Shown here: one piece after another, positions 26,854 through 37,451 of the stretch | How positions within the stretch are numbered: the first letter of the stretch is position 1 | How the letters are laid out: the number at the start of each line of letters is the position of its first letter | Source of the DNA: Bretschneidera sinensis | Lineage: Eukaryota; Streptophyta; Magnoliopsida; Brassicales; Akaniaceae | Length of the DNA stretch: 64,000 nt | Assembly (NCBI GenBank): GCA_023935145.1 | Contig: CM043698.1 | Coordinates: 60,550,001 to 60,614,000 of the forward strand | Direction: 5' to 3' | The notes under the pieces: model-generated | Told to the model about the DNA's origin: nothing | The model's input: only the letters and a program-made list of their open reading frames with translations | Databases searched by the model: none | Position numbers and translations under genes: made by a program

Positions 26854-27289
26854 TATTGAGATTTTATCCCTAAAATCCACTTACTCAAATTTCAGGGAAT
26901 AACAAACAAATATCAAGCACAAATTTATTTAATGTGGTTTGGCAACCTTGTTGACTATGTCACCAACAAACTCACAATTTTATTAATCTTTAACAACAAC
27001 TTTAGGAAAAACAAAATTATTACCCTCAAAACCCAAAATCTTCAATACACCCAAAGCTCTCTACCTAGCTCTAGTAATAATATTCAAATTATGAGTATAT
27101 CTTAAACCTTATCTAAGGCCCCTTTATATAGAGGATATTTTCCTAATACTATTAGGAAAAGAATAACAACGACATAATAAACTACTACTATTACTATTCC
27201 TACTAGAATAAGCAACTATAAAATATGAAACTACATTCCTAAACCAATTAGAAGTCTTTCTTGTGGGGAAGTGAGCCAAAATCCTAACA
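26854..27289 (-). repeat. 5' LTR of the copia derivative
   Basis: Direct repeat of 25002-25435. The first base pair has drifted (TATTGAG for TGTTGGG); it ends CCTAACA. Confidence 0.86.
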
Positions 27290-27601
27290 TATACCTACCG
27301 AAATTTCTTGCAAACATATTGTTGTATACATATATGGAAGAGTTATATACATGATAATTTTATAGTGTTTTACATCATATTTATGATCATTATGGTGTGG
27401 AAGTCACTAATTTTTAAATTAAGTTGAATTTAAGTTTATTAGTAATCTAACACTCTTATAATTGAATTACAATAGCATAGGAATCAATATATGCATATGC
27501 ATAGGATTTAATGGTTGTTGAATATATTTGTTTTAATTTTTATTTTCTTACTGGTTTATGCCTCTAAATGGGGACACTTGTAATTTTATGTAAATTGTTT
27601 T
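27290..27601. other. Short AT-rich spacer, nothing recognised
   Basis: Lies between the copia derivative and the SIRE element. It reads continuously into the sequence right of 37748 if the SIRE insertion and one GTTTT are removed. Confidence 0.5.
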
Positions 27602-28763
27602 TGTAGATCGAGGTTTCAACCCAAGAGGGGGGGTGAATTGGGTTTTTAAATTGTTTTGCGGAATTAATACAAGTTTATAAAAATGAATACGCAGCAAACA
27701 ATTAAGACAAGTAATGTGCTGTAAATAAAGAGTTTAAAGAGAAGATGATGCAAACTCAAATTATAATGGTTCGGCAAAATCGGATTCGTTCCGACCCTAC
27801 GTCCACTCTCTTCAAGAAACTCCTTGAAGTAATCCACTAAGTAACTTAGTCGTACAACTTTCCCGGTGTTGTATAAACCTTACAATCCCTTTCTCTCGGA
27901 AGCTATCCCCTTCCTTTCGGAAGTAATCCCTATACAAAAGATGCTGTAAAGTAAATGGTAGAGAAACAGCTAATGGAAGCTTATACAACTGAATAATGTC
28001 TCTCTTTCAAAGTAAAGCTTGAAGAATGACTCAACAAGAATATTTCAAAGATTTTTGTGTTTTAAAGAGTACAACAACTTGATTGTGTAATATTAACTCT
28101 TTTTGAAAGTGTGCAGCCTTCTATTGAAAGCTCAATGGAATGGGTTTATATAGCCATCAAATAATATGGCCGTTTTAACTTTATAACTTTAATTTGAAAA
28201 AATTTGCTTTTAAAACGTTCAGATTTGGTGTCCAACAGTCATATTTTTAAACTACCAGTCGACTGGGTCGTGATACCAATCGACTGGGTTCACTTGAAAA
28301 AATCTCGTTTTCAGACCTTCTGGGTTACCAGTCGACTGATATTTTTCATCCAGTCGACTGGAGACTTACTGTCCATTTAACTAGTTGACTAGTATGACTG
28401 ACTCAGTCGACTGGAGACATACTGTCTCATATATCAGTCGACTGGTATATGTACCCAGTCGACTGGGTTGTCTTCCAACCCAGTTTTTCTATTTTAATTG
28501 AAAACGTTTGTTTAAAAACGATCGGTTTAGAAAAACATTTTGTGTTCGAGCCATTGAACAAGGTATTACAATGTATAAGTGAGACTTACATTGGTTCTAA
28601 AACCTTAGACCTATACTAGTTCTTCAGTCTTCACTTGATACTTTGATTCGGTTTGAGTTCTTGCACCTTGATCCTTGGTTGAATGCTTTTGTTACTTACT
28701 ATATTTAGTTAGTATAATAATAGTTGTGTTTTGTCATCATTAAAATACGGGTGAGGGTCAACA
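27602..28763 (-). repeat. 3' LTR of the SIRE element
   Basis: 1162 bp, near-identical to 36572-37748. Contains eight CCAGTCGACTGG-type palindromes (28255-28466) and a TATATAAA box at 28145-28152 on the minus strand. Confidence 0.95.
28255..28466. promoter_or_regulatory. Array of eight CCAGTCGACTGG palindromes in the 3' LTR
   Basis: Copies at 28255, 28276 (CCAATCGACTGG), 28328 (one end base changed), 28350, 28381 (CTAGTTGACTAG), 28403, 28434 and 28455. The perfect form is a 12-bp palindrome with a central CpG. In transcription direction the array ends about 100 bp before the LTR TATA box, an enhancer-like position in U3. Binding protein unknown. Confidence 0.7.
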
Positions 28764-29421
28764 ATCTCCCCCTTTTGATGATGGCAAATCTAATAATGTG
28801 AAAACAGATAAAAAAGCTAAGTGTTTGGATTTTACGAAAAATCGGACAGAGTTTCCTCTGCTTTTCGAATAAAACCCCATGTAAACAAGCAAACGTAGTT
28901 TATAAACATTCCAACCAACCACAATCAACTCAACCAATCAATGAATAAGTTTTGGAGCAGTGTTTCCCCTAAATCTATGCATTGGTTTCTTTTTACTTAG
29001 TTTTTCTCGTTTTTCTCATTTTTCTCCCTCGTTTTGACAACAGCAATCAAAGGGATTAGAAACCAAAAAAATAAGTGACTTATCCACTATAGTCACCTAA
29101 ATTATGATTAAGTAAACCTGTACACAAAAATTTGGCTTCATTCGGAGTTCGGAAGCCTTCCCGAGAAGAACCGGAAGTTTTCATATAAACATAATCATTT
29201 TCAAAGCATTTTCGTGAATAAAAGTAGTTGGAAACTATGCAAATATATCACAAATAATGTAAATAGATGTATGAAATATGACTAAAGTAAAAACAACATC
29301 ATATATAAAAAGTCAATACATGAACGGGCTTCAAAGAGCCATAAAAAATACAACAGTAATACAAAATATGTCCGTGCTATGTGGTAAGAGCTGAAAAAAT
29401 GCTAATAATATGGAAAATGAC

Positions 29422-30675
29422 TCAAGGAGCGGGAGAATCCGAGCCATCATGAAGAAGATCCCTAATCTCTGCTAGGGAACCCTCGGTGTGCTCTCGATGT
29501 AACTCGAAGTCGTCCTGTAGGTGGTCGATGGAGGAGCTCAATCTTTGGTACTCTGTCTGCATGGTCTGGAATCCAGACTGCATCGTCATCTGAAGGCTCG
29601 AGATCGCCTGAAGTATATCAACGTATCCAGTCTGACCAGTACTCAAGTCACCAATCGGAGGTGCTCAGGTATTTGTGTCCATATCAGCAGCCTCCACATC
29701 CTCATCATCATCGTTCTTATCCTTTCGGATTCGTAGGTGCTTCCCGGTCTTTGGATAGAGGAAGCCATCACGAACTGTGCATCCCATCTTTTTCAGTGAT
29801 AAGACATTGATGATGTCCATCGGTCCAATATCCTGAGCCTCAAAGGCAGACAAAGGCACCCGAAAGTGCTGGAGTATGAGCGTAATAAGCATCCCGTAAG
29901 GTAGACATCTAGAGTCGCTCGCTTCGCCATTTATCATATTGGCAAGCAGCAGAGGATATATATTGAAGTGGTGCCCAGATTTAAGGCACCAAATCAATAT
30001 CGTATATATCTTAGATAGATACCCTCGACTCCCAAGTCTCGGGTGGATGGTCTAACTCACTATCAGTTGAAACATCTTCGAGTCGAGGGGCATGTCACTA
30101 CATGTATGAAATGTAGTAGGTCTGTACACATAGTTAGGGTCTCCCCTGACTATCTGATAGACCGCCTCAACGTCGAAGTTGTCTGGCCATCCATCCAGAC
30201 TCCATTGGATCCCCCTTGCAGGGATCTTCAGTAAGCTCATGAGAAGGTCAGTGTTGACTTCAAACTCCACACCACTAACTCTGGTCTTGAATCTCAAAGC
30301 CAGAGGACTGGGTTTCACCAAGTTCGCGTAGAACTGGTGAATCAGTCTCGGGTAGAATTTTTCATGCACTTTGACCAGTGAGGTCAAGTGAATCACCTCA
30401 AAGGCCGGCAAGATATCAAAATTGCCATGACGAATAGAATCGAAGTCGACAACTCTACCTGTCATGATCTTCTTATGGCGAATAATCGAATCATACCTCG
30501 CCTTTGCAGCTGGACTGGAAAACAGAGACTCATCAAGCTCTGTTCTAGGCATCTTGCTTGATGAGCCCACTACACCCTTCCTCCGTGACTCCGATGGCGA
30601 GGATTTTGTAGACCTTGGCCTTTTAGGCATATTTGATCCACTAATTGTGAATTTAACACGGATTTTATCGGTCAT
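29422..30675 (-). pseudogene. Envelope-position ORF of the SIRE element, two in-frame stops
   Basis: A single reading frame of 417 codons in the sense direction, 3' of RNase H. It starts MTDKIRVKFTISGSNMPKRP and continues through a Lys/Ser-rich segment, an alpha-helical domain (about 30520-29700, with FYPRLIHQFYANL and LPYGMLITLILQHF) resembling the putative plant transposon-protein domain found in such elements, an acidic stretch (DDDEDVEAADMD), and a heptad-like coiled-coil tail (29646-29422). Only two stops break it: TAG at 30052-30054 and TGA at 29665-29667, both explicable by C-to-T change. There is no signal peptide or obvious membrane anchor. Function unknown; the name refers to position only. 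Confidence 0.75.
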
Positions 30676-30885
30676 TTTGAGAAAATGGGGTTTTTTGGGA
30701 AAAAGAGATTTTAAGGAAAATAAGAGATTTTAATCGTAGAAAGTTAAAAATCTCGTTAAGGATGAGTAGATCGGTGTGTTTAGATGAAGTTTGGATGGTT
30801 TTTGCATCAAAATGATGAATTTTTCTAGAGAGAGAAAGCAAGGGTGCTCGAAAATGGCGTAAAAAATCAGAAAAATGAACAGTCT

Positions 30886-30893
30886 CTTTTATA
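30886..30893 (-). promoter_or_regulatory. Internal TATA box upstream of the envelope-position ORF
   Basis: TATAAAAG on the minus strand, 11 bp beyond the internal palindrome array and about 210 bp before the ATG at 30675. Inferred internal promoter. Confidence 0.5.
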
Positions 30894-30904
30894 GAGTCGC
30901 GAAA

Positions 30905-31219
30905 CCAGTCGACTGGGTCCCTTTGAAAAGATGAACAGTTTTCATACCAGTCGACTGGATTCATGTACCATTTGACTAAGTGAACTGGCAGTAAGTTACC
31001 AGTCAACTGGGAAATTTGTTCCAGTTGACTGGATGATAAGTGATTTTCAAAAATTGGCTCCAAACTAGGTCTAAAGGTATCAGACGATTGGATAGGATTT
31101 ACCAATCATCTGGAGAAAAAGACAGAGACTTACCAGTCAATTGGATCAAATTTACCAGTCGACTGGATGAAAGAGTAGTGACTAACCAGTCGTCTAGTAT
31201 AGTTTTACCAGTCGACTGG
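30905..31219. promoter_or_regulatory. Internal array of eleven CCAGTCGACTGG-type palindromes
   Basis: Perfect copies at 30905, 30947, 31148 (approx.) and 31208; decayed ones between, such as CCAGTCAACTGG, CCAGTTGACTGG and CCAATCATCTGG. It lies between RNase H and the envelope-position ORF, outside the LTRs. Confidence 0.7.
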
Positions 31220-31426
31220 ACCCTTAAGAAAATTTTCAATCTTAATTTATAGCACGAAATTTGTTTATCTATGACATCTTGAGTGAGAGAGATATTTAAA
31301 CAAGAATTAATACTCTTTCACTATATGTCAAACATGCATATGATGAAAGAAGGAGCAATCAGATATTCAGTTTATCATAATCCAGCAATCCCATCAACAT
31401 TCTAATTTTACAAAAACTAGCTTCAC

Positions 31427-31753
31427 CTAGAGGTTTGTAAGAATGTCAGCTATTTGATCTTCTGAAGGTATAAATTCTAGTCTTATGTCACATTTTTTAG
31501 CATGGTCTCTTAAGAAATGATGTCTTATTTCTATGTGCTTTGTTCTAGAGTGCTGAATAGGGTTCTTGGTTAGGTTGATAGCACTAGTATTATCACAAAA
31601 TATTGGGATGTTTTGGAGGTTCATGCCATAGTCTTTTAGTTGTTGTTTCATCCAAATTACTTGGGCACAACAACTTCCGGCTGCAACATATTCCGCCTTG
31701 GTGGTTGATAGTGCAACGGAATTTTGTTTCTTGGAAAACCAGAAGGTTAACAT
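31427..31753 (-). pseudogene. Copia RNase H domain of the SIRE element
   Basis: Reads WFSKKQNSVALSTTKAEYVA, then IFCDNTSAINLTKNPIQHSR and ADILTNL, the usual RNase H end of plant copia polyproteins. Upstream (to 31885) DRKSTSGTYQFLGAMLTFW links it to RT. A stop at 31886 separates the two. Confidence 0.93.
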
Positions 31754-31885
31754 AGCTCCTAAGAATTGGTATGTACCACTTGTGCTTTTTCTATCTAACC
31801 TATATCCAGCAAAATCAACATCTGAATATCCTACAAGCTCAAAAGATGAATCTCTAGAGTACCATAATCCTATGGTTTGGGTTCC

Positions 31886-33037
31886 TTATAGATATCTAAG
31901 GATTCTTTTTACTGCAACTACATGTGATTCCTTAGGATTAGACTGAAATCTAGCACACATGCATACACTGAACATAATATCAGGTCTACTTGCAGTTAAA
32001 TAAAGTAAAGCACCTATCATGCTTCTATAATATTTAGAATCTACAGTTTTACCTCCTTCATCAAGATCAAGTTTAGTAGTTGTGCTCATAGGCGTTCCAA
32101 GTGGCTTTGAGCTTTCCATCATGAACCTCTTTAGTAGGTCCTTAATGTACTTCTGTTGATTGATGAAGATGCCTCCTTTTAGTTGCTTGATTTGAAGTCC
32201 AAGGAAGTAGGTAAGTTCTCCCATCATGCTTATTTCAAATTCACCTTGCATGTACTTTGCAAACTCTTGACACATAGATTCATTAGTAGCACCAAATATA
32301 ATGTCATCAACATATATTTGAACTATCAAAATGTCATTTTTGTGAGTTTTTGTGAAGAGAGTTGTGTCTATTCTACCTCTTACAAAATCATTGTCAATCA
32401 AAAATTTACTTAGTCTTTCATACCATACTCTTGGAGCTTGTTTCAACCCATATAGAGCTTTAGAAAGCTTATAGACATGATTTGAAAGACTAGGATTTTC
32501 AAATCTAAGAGGTTGCTCAACATAAACCTCTTCTTCTATAAAGCCATTTAAAAATGCACTTTTTATATCCATTTGAAATAGCTTGAATTTATTAAAGCAT
32601 GTAAAGGCTAATAACATTCGAATGGCTTCTAATCTAGCTATAAGTGCATAGGTTTCATCAAAGTCTATTCTTTCTTCTTGATTATATCCCTTAGCAACTA
32701 GTCTAGCCTTGTTTCTAGTTACTATTCCATTTTAATCCATCTTATTTCTATATACCCATTTAGTTCCAATTATTGAATGATCTTTAGGTCTTGGAACTAG
32801 TTTCCAAACATTGTTTCTCTCGAATTGATTTATTTTTTCCTACATTGCAATTATCCAATCATTATCTTTTTCAGCTTCTATAAATGTCTTAGGTTCTACT
32901 TGAGACAAATAAGCTACAAAATTGCAAATATTTCTAATTGAAGAGCGAGTTCTTACCCCTTGTGACGGATCACCAATCACTTGATTAATTGGGTGATAAT
33001 TTACATACCTCCAATCTTTGGGTAGACTTTCCTCTTG
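31886..33037 (-). pseudogene. Copia reverse transcriptase of the SIRE element
   Basis: Open from 32617 to 31886 with MDIKSAFLNG, LKQAPRVWYERL, the catalytic YVDD (about 32310) and SRPDIMFSVCMCARFQ. The N-terminal part (32618-33037) continues in other codons with at least one stop, near 32735. Makes the cDNA in the cytoplasmic particle. Confidence 0.93.
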
Positions 33038-34030
33038 TTAGCTTAAGGATGGTTGGTCCAAATTGAGAGTTTCCATCTCTTCATTTGCTTGAAGTGGACT
33101 CTCTTTTGGGTCAACAATGGGAGTAGGAGTTTCTATTCTTGGAATAAAATCTGCATCATCTTTAAAGGAAACTTCTCTACTACTAATTGGGTTAGATTCA
33201 TCAATAGTTACATGTACAGATTCTTCTACCACTAGAGTTCTCTTATTGAAAACTCTATAAGCCTTATTAGATGTTGAATATCCTAAAAATATTCCTTCAT
33301 CGGTCTTAGAATCAAATTTACCCAAGTTAGTTTTATTGTTACTTAAGATGAATCATTTACAACCAAAAGCACAAAAATAGGAAATATTGGGCTTTCTCCC
33401 TTTCCATAGTTCATATGGAGTTTTATCAAGCAGAGGCCTTATCAAAATTTTATTTAAGATATAGCAAGAAGTGTTCACGGCTTCAGCCCAAAAGTATTTT
33501 GGTAAACTATTTTCACAAAGCATAGTTCTTGAAAATTCTTCTAGAACTCTATTTTTCCTCTCAACAACTCTATTTTGTTGAGGAGTTCTAGGAGCTGAAA
33601 AGTTGTGATTAATTCCATTTTAATCACAAAATCTTGAAAAGCTTTGATTTTCAAATTTTTTGCCATGATCACTTCTTATGCTTGAAATACAAATTCCTTT
33701 TTCATTTTGAACCTTTTTGCAAAACTTTTCAAATGTTTTGAAAGCTTCATCTATGTAAGCAATAAAAATAACAAAGGTATATCTTGAATAGTCATCAACA
33801 ATAACAAGAGCATATTGATGGCCACCTAGACTAATGGTACTAATTTGACCAAATAAGTCCATATACAAAAGTTCCAAAGGTCTAGTAGTTGAGACTACAT
33901 TTTTTGCTTTAAAAGAAATTCTAGTTTGTTTTCCCATTTGACAAGCATCACATACTTTGTCTTTTTCAAAATTGATTTTAGGAAGTCCAATGACTAAATC
34001 TTTTCTTGAAACAATTTTTAGCAAGTTCAT
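33038..34030 (-). pseudogene. Copia integrase of the SIRE element
   Basis: Pre-integrase zinc residues (CDACQMGKQ) then the catalytic core: Asp in YMDLFGQ, Asp in SIRSDHGKKF, Glu in the PQQNRVVERKNR segment (about 33560), and the C-terminal FDSKTDEGIFLGYSTSNKAY (33325 on). The frame is stopped at 33620 and elsewhere. Confidence 0.92.
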
Positions 34031-34032
34031 GT

Positions 34033-34430
34033 TTACATAACCAAGCCTTCTATGCCATAGCCATGGATTTTCAAATGGGATTTTAAATCAACTATGTAGA
34101 CATTTTCATGTCTATGGCCAATAAATTTGATCTTGTTGCTCTTGATGTCTATAACTAGACAATGAGAGGTCTCAAATGTGACTTTGTATCCTTTGTCACA
34201 TAGTTGACTAATGCTAAGTAAATTTGACTTAAGGCCTTGTACTAGCAATACATTATCTAAGGTTGAGAAATCATTACCGACTTTTCCATGCCCGATGATC
34301 TTTATTTTAGTATTGTCTCCAATGGTCACAAGTCCACCATATCTTAGAGTTAGCTCATTGAATACACTTTTATCACCGGTCATGTGCTTTGAGCATCCAC
34401 TATCAAGGTACCAACAGTTACCTTTCTCCT
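34033..34430 (-). pseudogene. Copia protease and GAG-pre-integrase segment of the SIRE element
   Basis: WYLDSGCSKHMTG at about 34420-34378 contains the DSG aspartic protease active site; it is followed by GHGKVG, NLLSISQLCDKGY and the start of the zinc-binding segment. A stop (TAG near 34445) cuts it from the Gag region. Confidence 0.9.
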
Positions 34431-34581
34431 TGGTGTGGAGACATATCTACATCACGCAAGGATATACGATAGCACTTTTAGGTACCCAAAATTTCTTGGG
34501 TCCTTTCGAGTTAGTTCTAGAAAACACGGTTCCTTTTGGGACCCATACTTTCTTAACAGTATATGGTGATCTATGGACATG

Positions 34582-35787
34582 TTAATGATGCACAATCCTA
34601 GGATGGTAGTTATTGAATTTTCTAGGATATCTTAGATGTGCATGTCTATAATCCTTAGGATAGTAGTTCCTAGGATACATGTTTCTATGGTGAGGAATAT
34701 GAAAATGCATGTCATTTCCAGAAAATGTATGATGATGCATTCTTGGATACATGCTAGTATTATTATATATATGCAAATTATTTCTAGGATAACTATGATG
34801 GTAATTCCTAGGATTAGTATGAGCATAGTGCATATGTTGATTATACATATTGTTCCTAGAATGTGTATATTGGTTATTTCTAGGATGTGTATAAGCATTT
34901 CTAGAGTGTGCATACATATAAGCATGTGTATTTCTAGGATGCTTCATTTTTATATGAACATTTGAATTCCCAGAATTTCTAGCATTTAATGAGGGAGTGC
35001 TTTTAATCTTGCTAGGGTTTTTTGAAGTAGAGGCTTCATTCATACATGAGGCTTTCATGAATAAGCTCTCTTTTGATTTTTGCTTTCCCAAATGAGAGTA
35101 TCCTACACCAGACTTTCCTCCACTTAATCTTTGGGAAGAAAGCACTTCATCAAGCTTTTCTTTTCCAAGCATAAGTCTTGATATAGTGCTATTCAATTCT
35201 GAAATTTTATTTTTTAAATTCTCATTTTCATCTTTGAGAAAATCTTGAGAAGAATTATACAGTAAAGACGATAATTTTTCTTTTTCTTCTCCAAGACTTA
35301 TCATCTCTTTAGAGAGAGATGATACCTCCTTTTTAAGAATTGAATTTCTAGAATCAAATTTCTTCAATTCATCATGCATTTCATTTATTACTTCTAGTAG
35401 TTCTTCACTACTACTCACAATATTATTCTTAGAAGAATGAGAAGATGTTACTTCACTTTCATCGTCGATTGCCATCAAACAAAGGTTGACAATTTTCTCG
35501 TATCCGACTTCTTTGTCTAATGACTCATCTTCTTCTTCATCATCGCTCCAGGTAGTTGCTATCATGGTTTTCTTTTTGAAGATTTTGTATGGTTTGTTTG
35601 AAGCCGTACAATCAGCCTTAATGTGACAAGGCTTCTTGCAGCTATAACACATAAGCGGTTCCCTTTTTGAAGTGGGATCCTTTGTGTAAGGTTTCTTGCT
35701 TTTCTTCAAGAACCTGTGAAATCGTTTGGTGATTAAAGCCATTTCACCATCTTCCTCGCTGCTCTCTGCTTCTTTTTCTGTTTCCAT
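34582..35787 (-). CDS. SIRE Gag C-terminal part with CCHC knuckle and PRN repeats
   Basis: A 401-codon open segment. It begins acidic, then a zinc knuckle CYSCKKPCHIKADC (about 35655-35610) that binds genomic RNA, a long coiled coil (about 35420-35130), and a His/Tyr/Asn-rich tail (34970-34590) made of about ten short units around PRN (HPRN, HSRN, YPRN). The remainder of Gag is upstream and broken. The His-rich tail is typical of SIRE-like Gags; its role is not known. Confidence 0.85.
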   Translation of the reverse strand: METEKEAESSEEDGEMALITKRFHRFLKKSKKPYTKDPTSKREPLMCYSCKKPCHIKADCTASNKPYKIFKKKTMIATTWSDDEEEDESLDKEVGYEKIVNLCLMAIDDESEVTSSHSSKNNIVSSSEELLEVINEMHDELKKFDSRNSILKKEVSSLSKEMISLGEEKEKLSSLLYNSSQDFLKDENENLKNKISELNSTISRLMLGKEKLDEVLSSQRLSGGKSGVGYSHLGKQKSKESLFMKASCMNEASTSKNPSKIKSTPSLNARNSGNSNVHIKMKHPRNTHAYMYAHSRNAYTHPRNNQYTHSRNNMYNQHMHYAHTNPRNYHHSYPRNNLHIYNNTSMYPRMHHHTFSGNDMHFHIPHHRNMYPRNYYPKDYRHAHLRYPRKFNNYHPRIVHH

Positions 35788-36516
35788 TTCTTTGCTACTC
35801 GTAGAAGCTTTGAGAGTAATTTACTTTTTCTTCTTCTCATCATTATTGACGATGGGAGACATTTCTTCCATCTCGTATGTCAACAATGACCTAAGCAGTG
35901 TCTCAACATCCAGTTTATCAAGATCTTTGGCCTCTTGTATGGTTGTCTTCTTTGGTTTCCATGAGGGTAGCAGAGATCTCAGGATTTTTCTGGTTAGTTT
36001 AAACTCCTCAATATTCCTACCAAGCAGTTTTAAACCATTTGTAATAGTGGTGAACCGTGAGTGCATTTCAAAAATAGTTTCGTCAGGAAACATTTTAAAT
36101 GATTCATACTCAAAAACTAGCATATAAATTTTTGACTTTTTTACCTCACTAGTTCCTTCATATGTGACTTGTAATTTGTCTCATATCTCTTTAGCCGAAA
36201 CACATGCAGATATTTTATTATATTCAGAAATATCTAATGCACAATGTAACATACTTGTTGCTCTGCTATTGAGAGACATCATTCTACAATCCTCGTTAGT
36301 GTACTCAGTTTTGAGTTTAGGCATTATATGATGGGTCTCTCTAATAGTTATTTCTTTTGAAGGAATTCTAAGTCCTTCTTCAATGACTCTCCATAGATTG
36401 TAATCTTGTCATTCGACAAAGATTTTCATTCTGTTTTTCCAATAGTTATAATTGGAGTCATTGAACAAAGGTGGTCTAGTATAAGAGTGTCCCTAAGAGT
36501 AGCTATTTGCTGCCAT
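35788..36516 (-). pseudogene. SIRE Gag N-terminal part, broken
   Basis: Starts MAANSYS at 36516 and stops at once (TAG 36493-36495). Further in-frame stops follow near 36410 and 36180, and one at 35821-35823 just before the open C-terminal part. Recognisable copia Gag (UBN2-type) residues: RPPLFNDSNYNYWKNRMKIF and DETIFEMHSRFTTITNGLK. Confidence 0.88.
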
Positions 36517-36553
36517 TGGATCAACTCAAGGATTTTAAGCCTAAATATGAGAA

Positions 36554-36571
36554 CGGGGCTCTGATACCAAT
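36554..36571 (-). promoter_or_regulatory. Primer binding site (tRNA-Met) of the SIRE element
   Basis: Minus strand ATTGGTATCAGAGCCCC directly after the 5' LTR; complementary to the 3' end of plant initiator tRNA-Met, the common copia primer. Confidence 0.9.
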
Positions 36572-37136
36572 TGTAAATCGAGGTTTCAACCTAAGAGGGG
36601 GGGATGAATTGGGTTTTTAAAACTTTTTGCGGAATTAATTCAAGTTTATAAAAACGAATAAGCAGCAAACAATTAAGACAAGTAATGTGCTGTAAATAAA
36701 GAGTTTAAAGAGAAGAGGATGCAAACTCAGATTATAGTGGTTTGGCAATATCGGATTCGTTCCGACCCTACGTCCACTCTCTTCAAGGAACTCCTTGAAG
36801 TAATCCACTAAGTAACTTAGTCGTACAACTTTCCCGGTGTTGTACAAACCTTACAATCCCTTCCTCTCGGAAGCTATCCCCTTCCTCTTGGAAATAATCC
36901 CCTTCCTTTCGGAAGTAATCCCTTTACAAAAGATGATGTAAAGTAAATGGTAGAGAAACAGCTAATGGAAGCTTATACAACTGAATAATGTCTCTCTTTC
37001 AAAGCAAAGCTTAAAGAATGGCTCAACAAGAATATTTTAAAGCTTTTTGTGCTTTAAAGAGTACAACAACTTGATTGTGTAATATTAACTCTTTTTGAAT
37101 GTGTGCAGCCTTCTATTGAAAGCTCAATAGAATGGG

Positions 37137-37144
37137 TTTATATA
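37137..37144 (-). promoter_or_regulatory. LTR TATA box
   Basis: TATATAAA on the minus strand about 95 bp downstream of the palindrome array; presumed start of U3-driven transcription. Confidence 0.65.
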
Positions 37145-37239
37145 GCCATCAAATAATATGGCCGTTTTAACTTTAATTTGAAAATGATTTGCTTTTAAAA
37201 CATTCAGATTTGGTGTCTAACGGTCATATTTTTGAACTA

Positions 37240-37451
37240 CCAGTCGACTGGATCGTGATACCAGTCGACTGGGTTCACTTGAAAAAATCTCGTTTTCAGA
37301 CCTTCTAGGTTACCAGTCGACTGGTATTTTTCATCCAGTCGACTGGGGACTTACCGTCCATTTTACCAATCGACTAGTATGACTGGCCCAGTTGACTGGA
37401 GACATACTGTCTCATATACCAGTCGACTGGTATATGTACCCAGTCGACTGG
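37240..37451. promoter_or_regulatory. Array of eight CCAGTCGACTGG palindromes in the 5' LTR
   Basis: Copies at 37240, 37261, 37313, 37335, 37366 (CCAATCGACTAG), 37388 (CCAGTTGACTGG), 37419 and 37440. Six are perfect, against three in the other LTR. Same spacing as in the 3' LTR. Confidence 0.72.

Larger units (their letters stand above)
25002..27289 (-). mobile_element. Ty1/copia element with internal pol deletion
   Basis: Two direct LTRs, 25002-25435 and 26854-27289, enclose about 1.4 kb. Inside the right LTR the minus strand reads AGTATCAAAGTTTGG, a decayed primer site for initiator tRNA-Met, so transcription is leftward. The interior codes for a copia Gag and the beginning of a protease region, then ends at the left LTR: integrase, reverse transcriptase and RNase H are missing. 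Flanks are TATAT (24997-25001) and TATAC (27290-27294), a plausible target duplication with one mismatch. Confidence 0.82.

Noticed and set aside
30665..31105. Reading frame on the minus strand with recurring PVDW peptides
   Set aside because: The PVDW peptides come from translating the palindrome array; the frame overlaps the start of the envelope-position ORF and matches nothing.
30905..31219. Spaced palindromic repeats resembling a CRISPR array
   Set aside because: Units are only 12 bp, spacers are uneven, there are no cas genes, and the context is a plant retrotransposon.
34632..34965. Ile/Met-rich frames on both strands
   Set aside because: Shadows of the PRN-repeat Gag tail.
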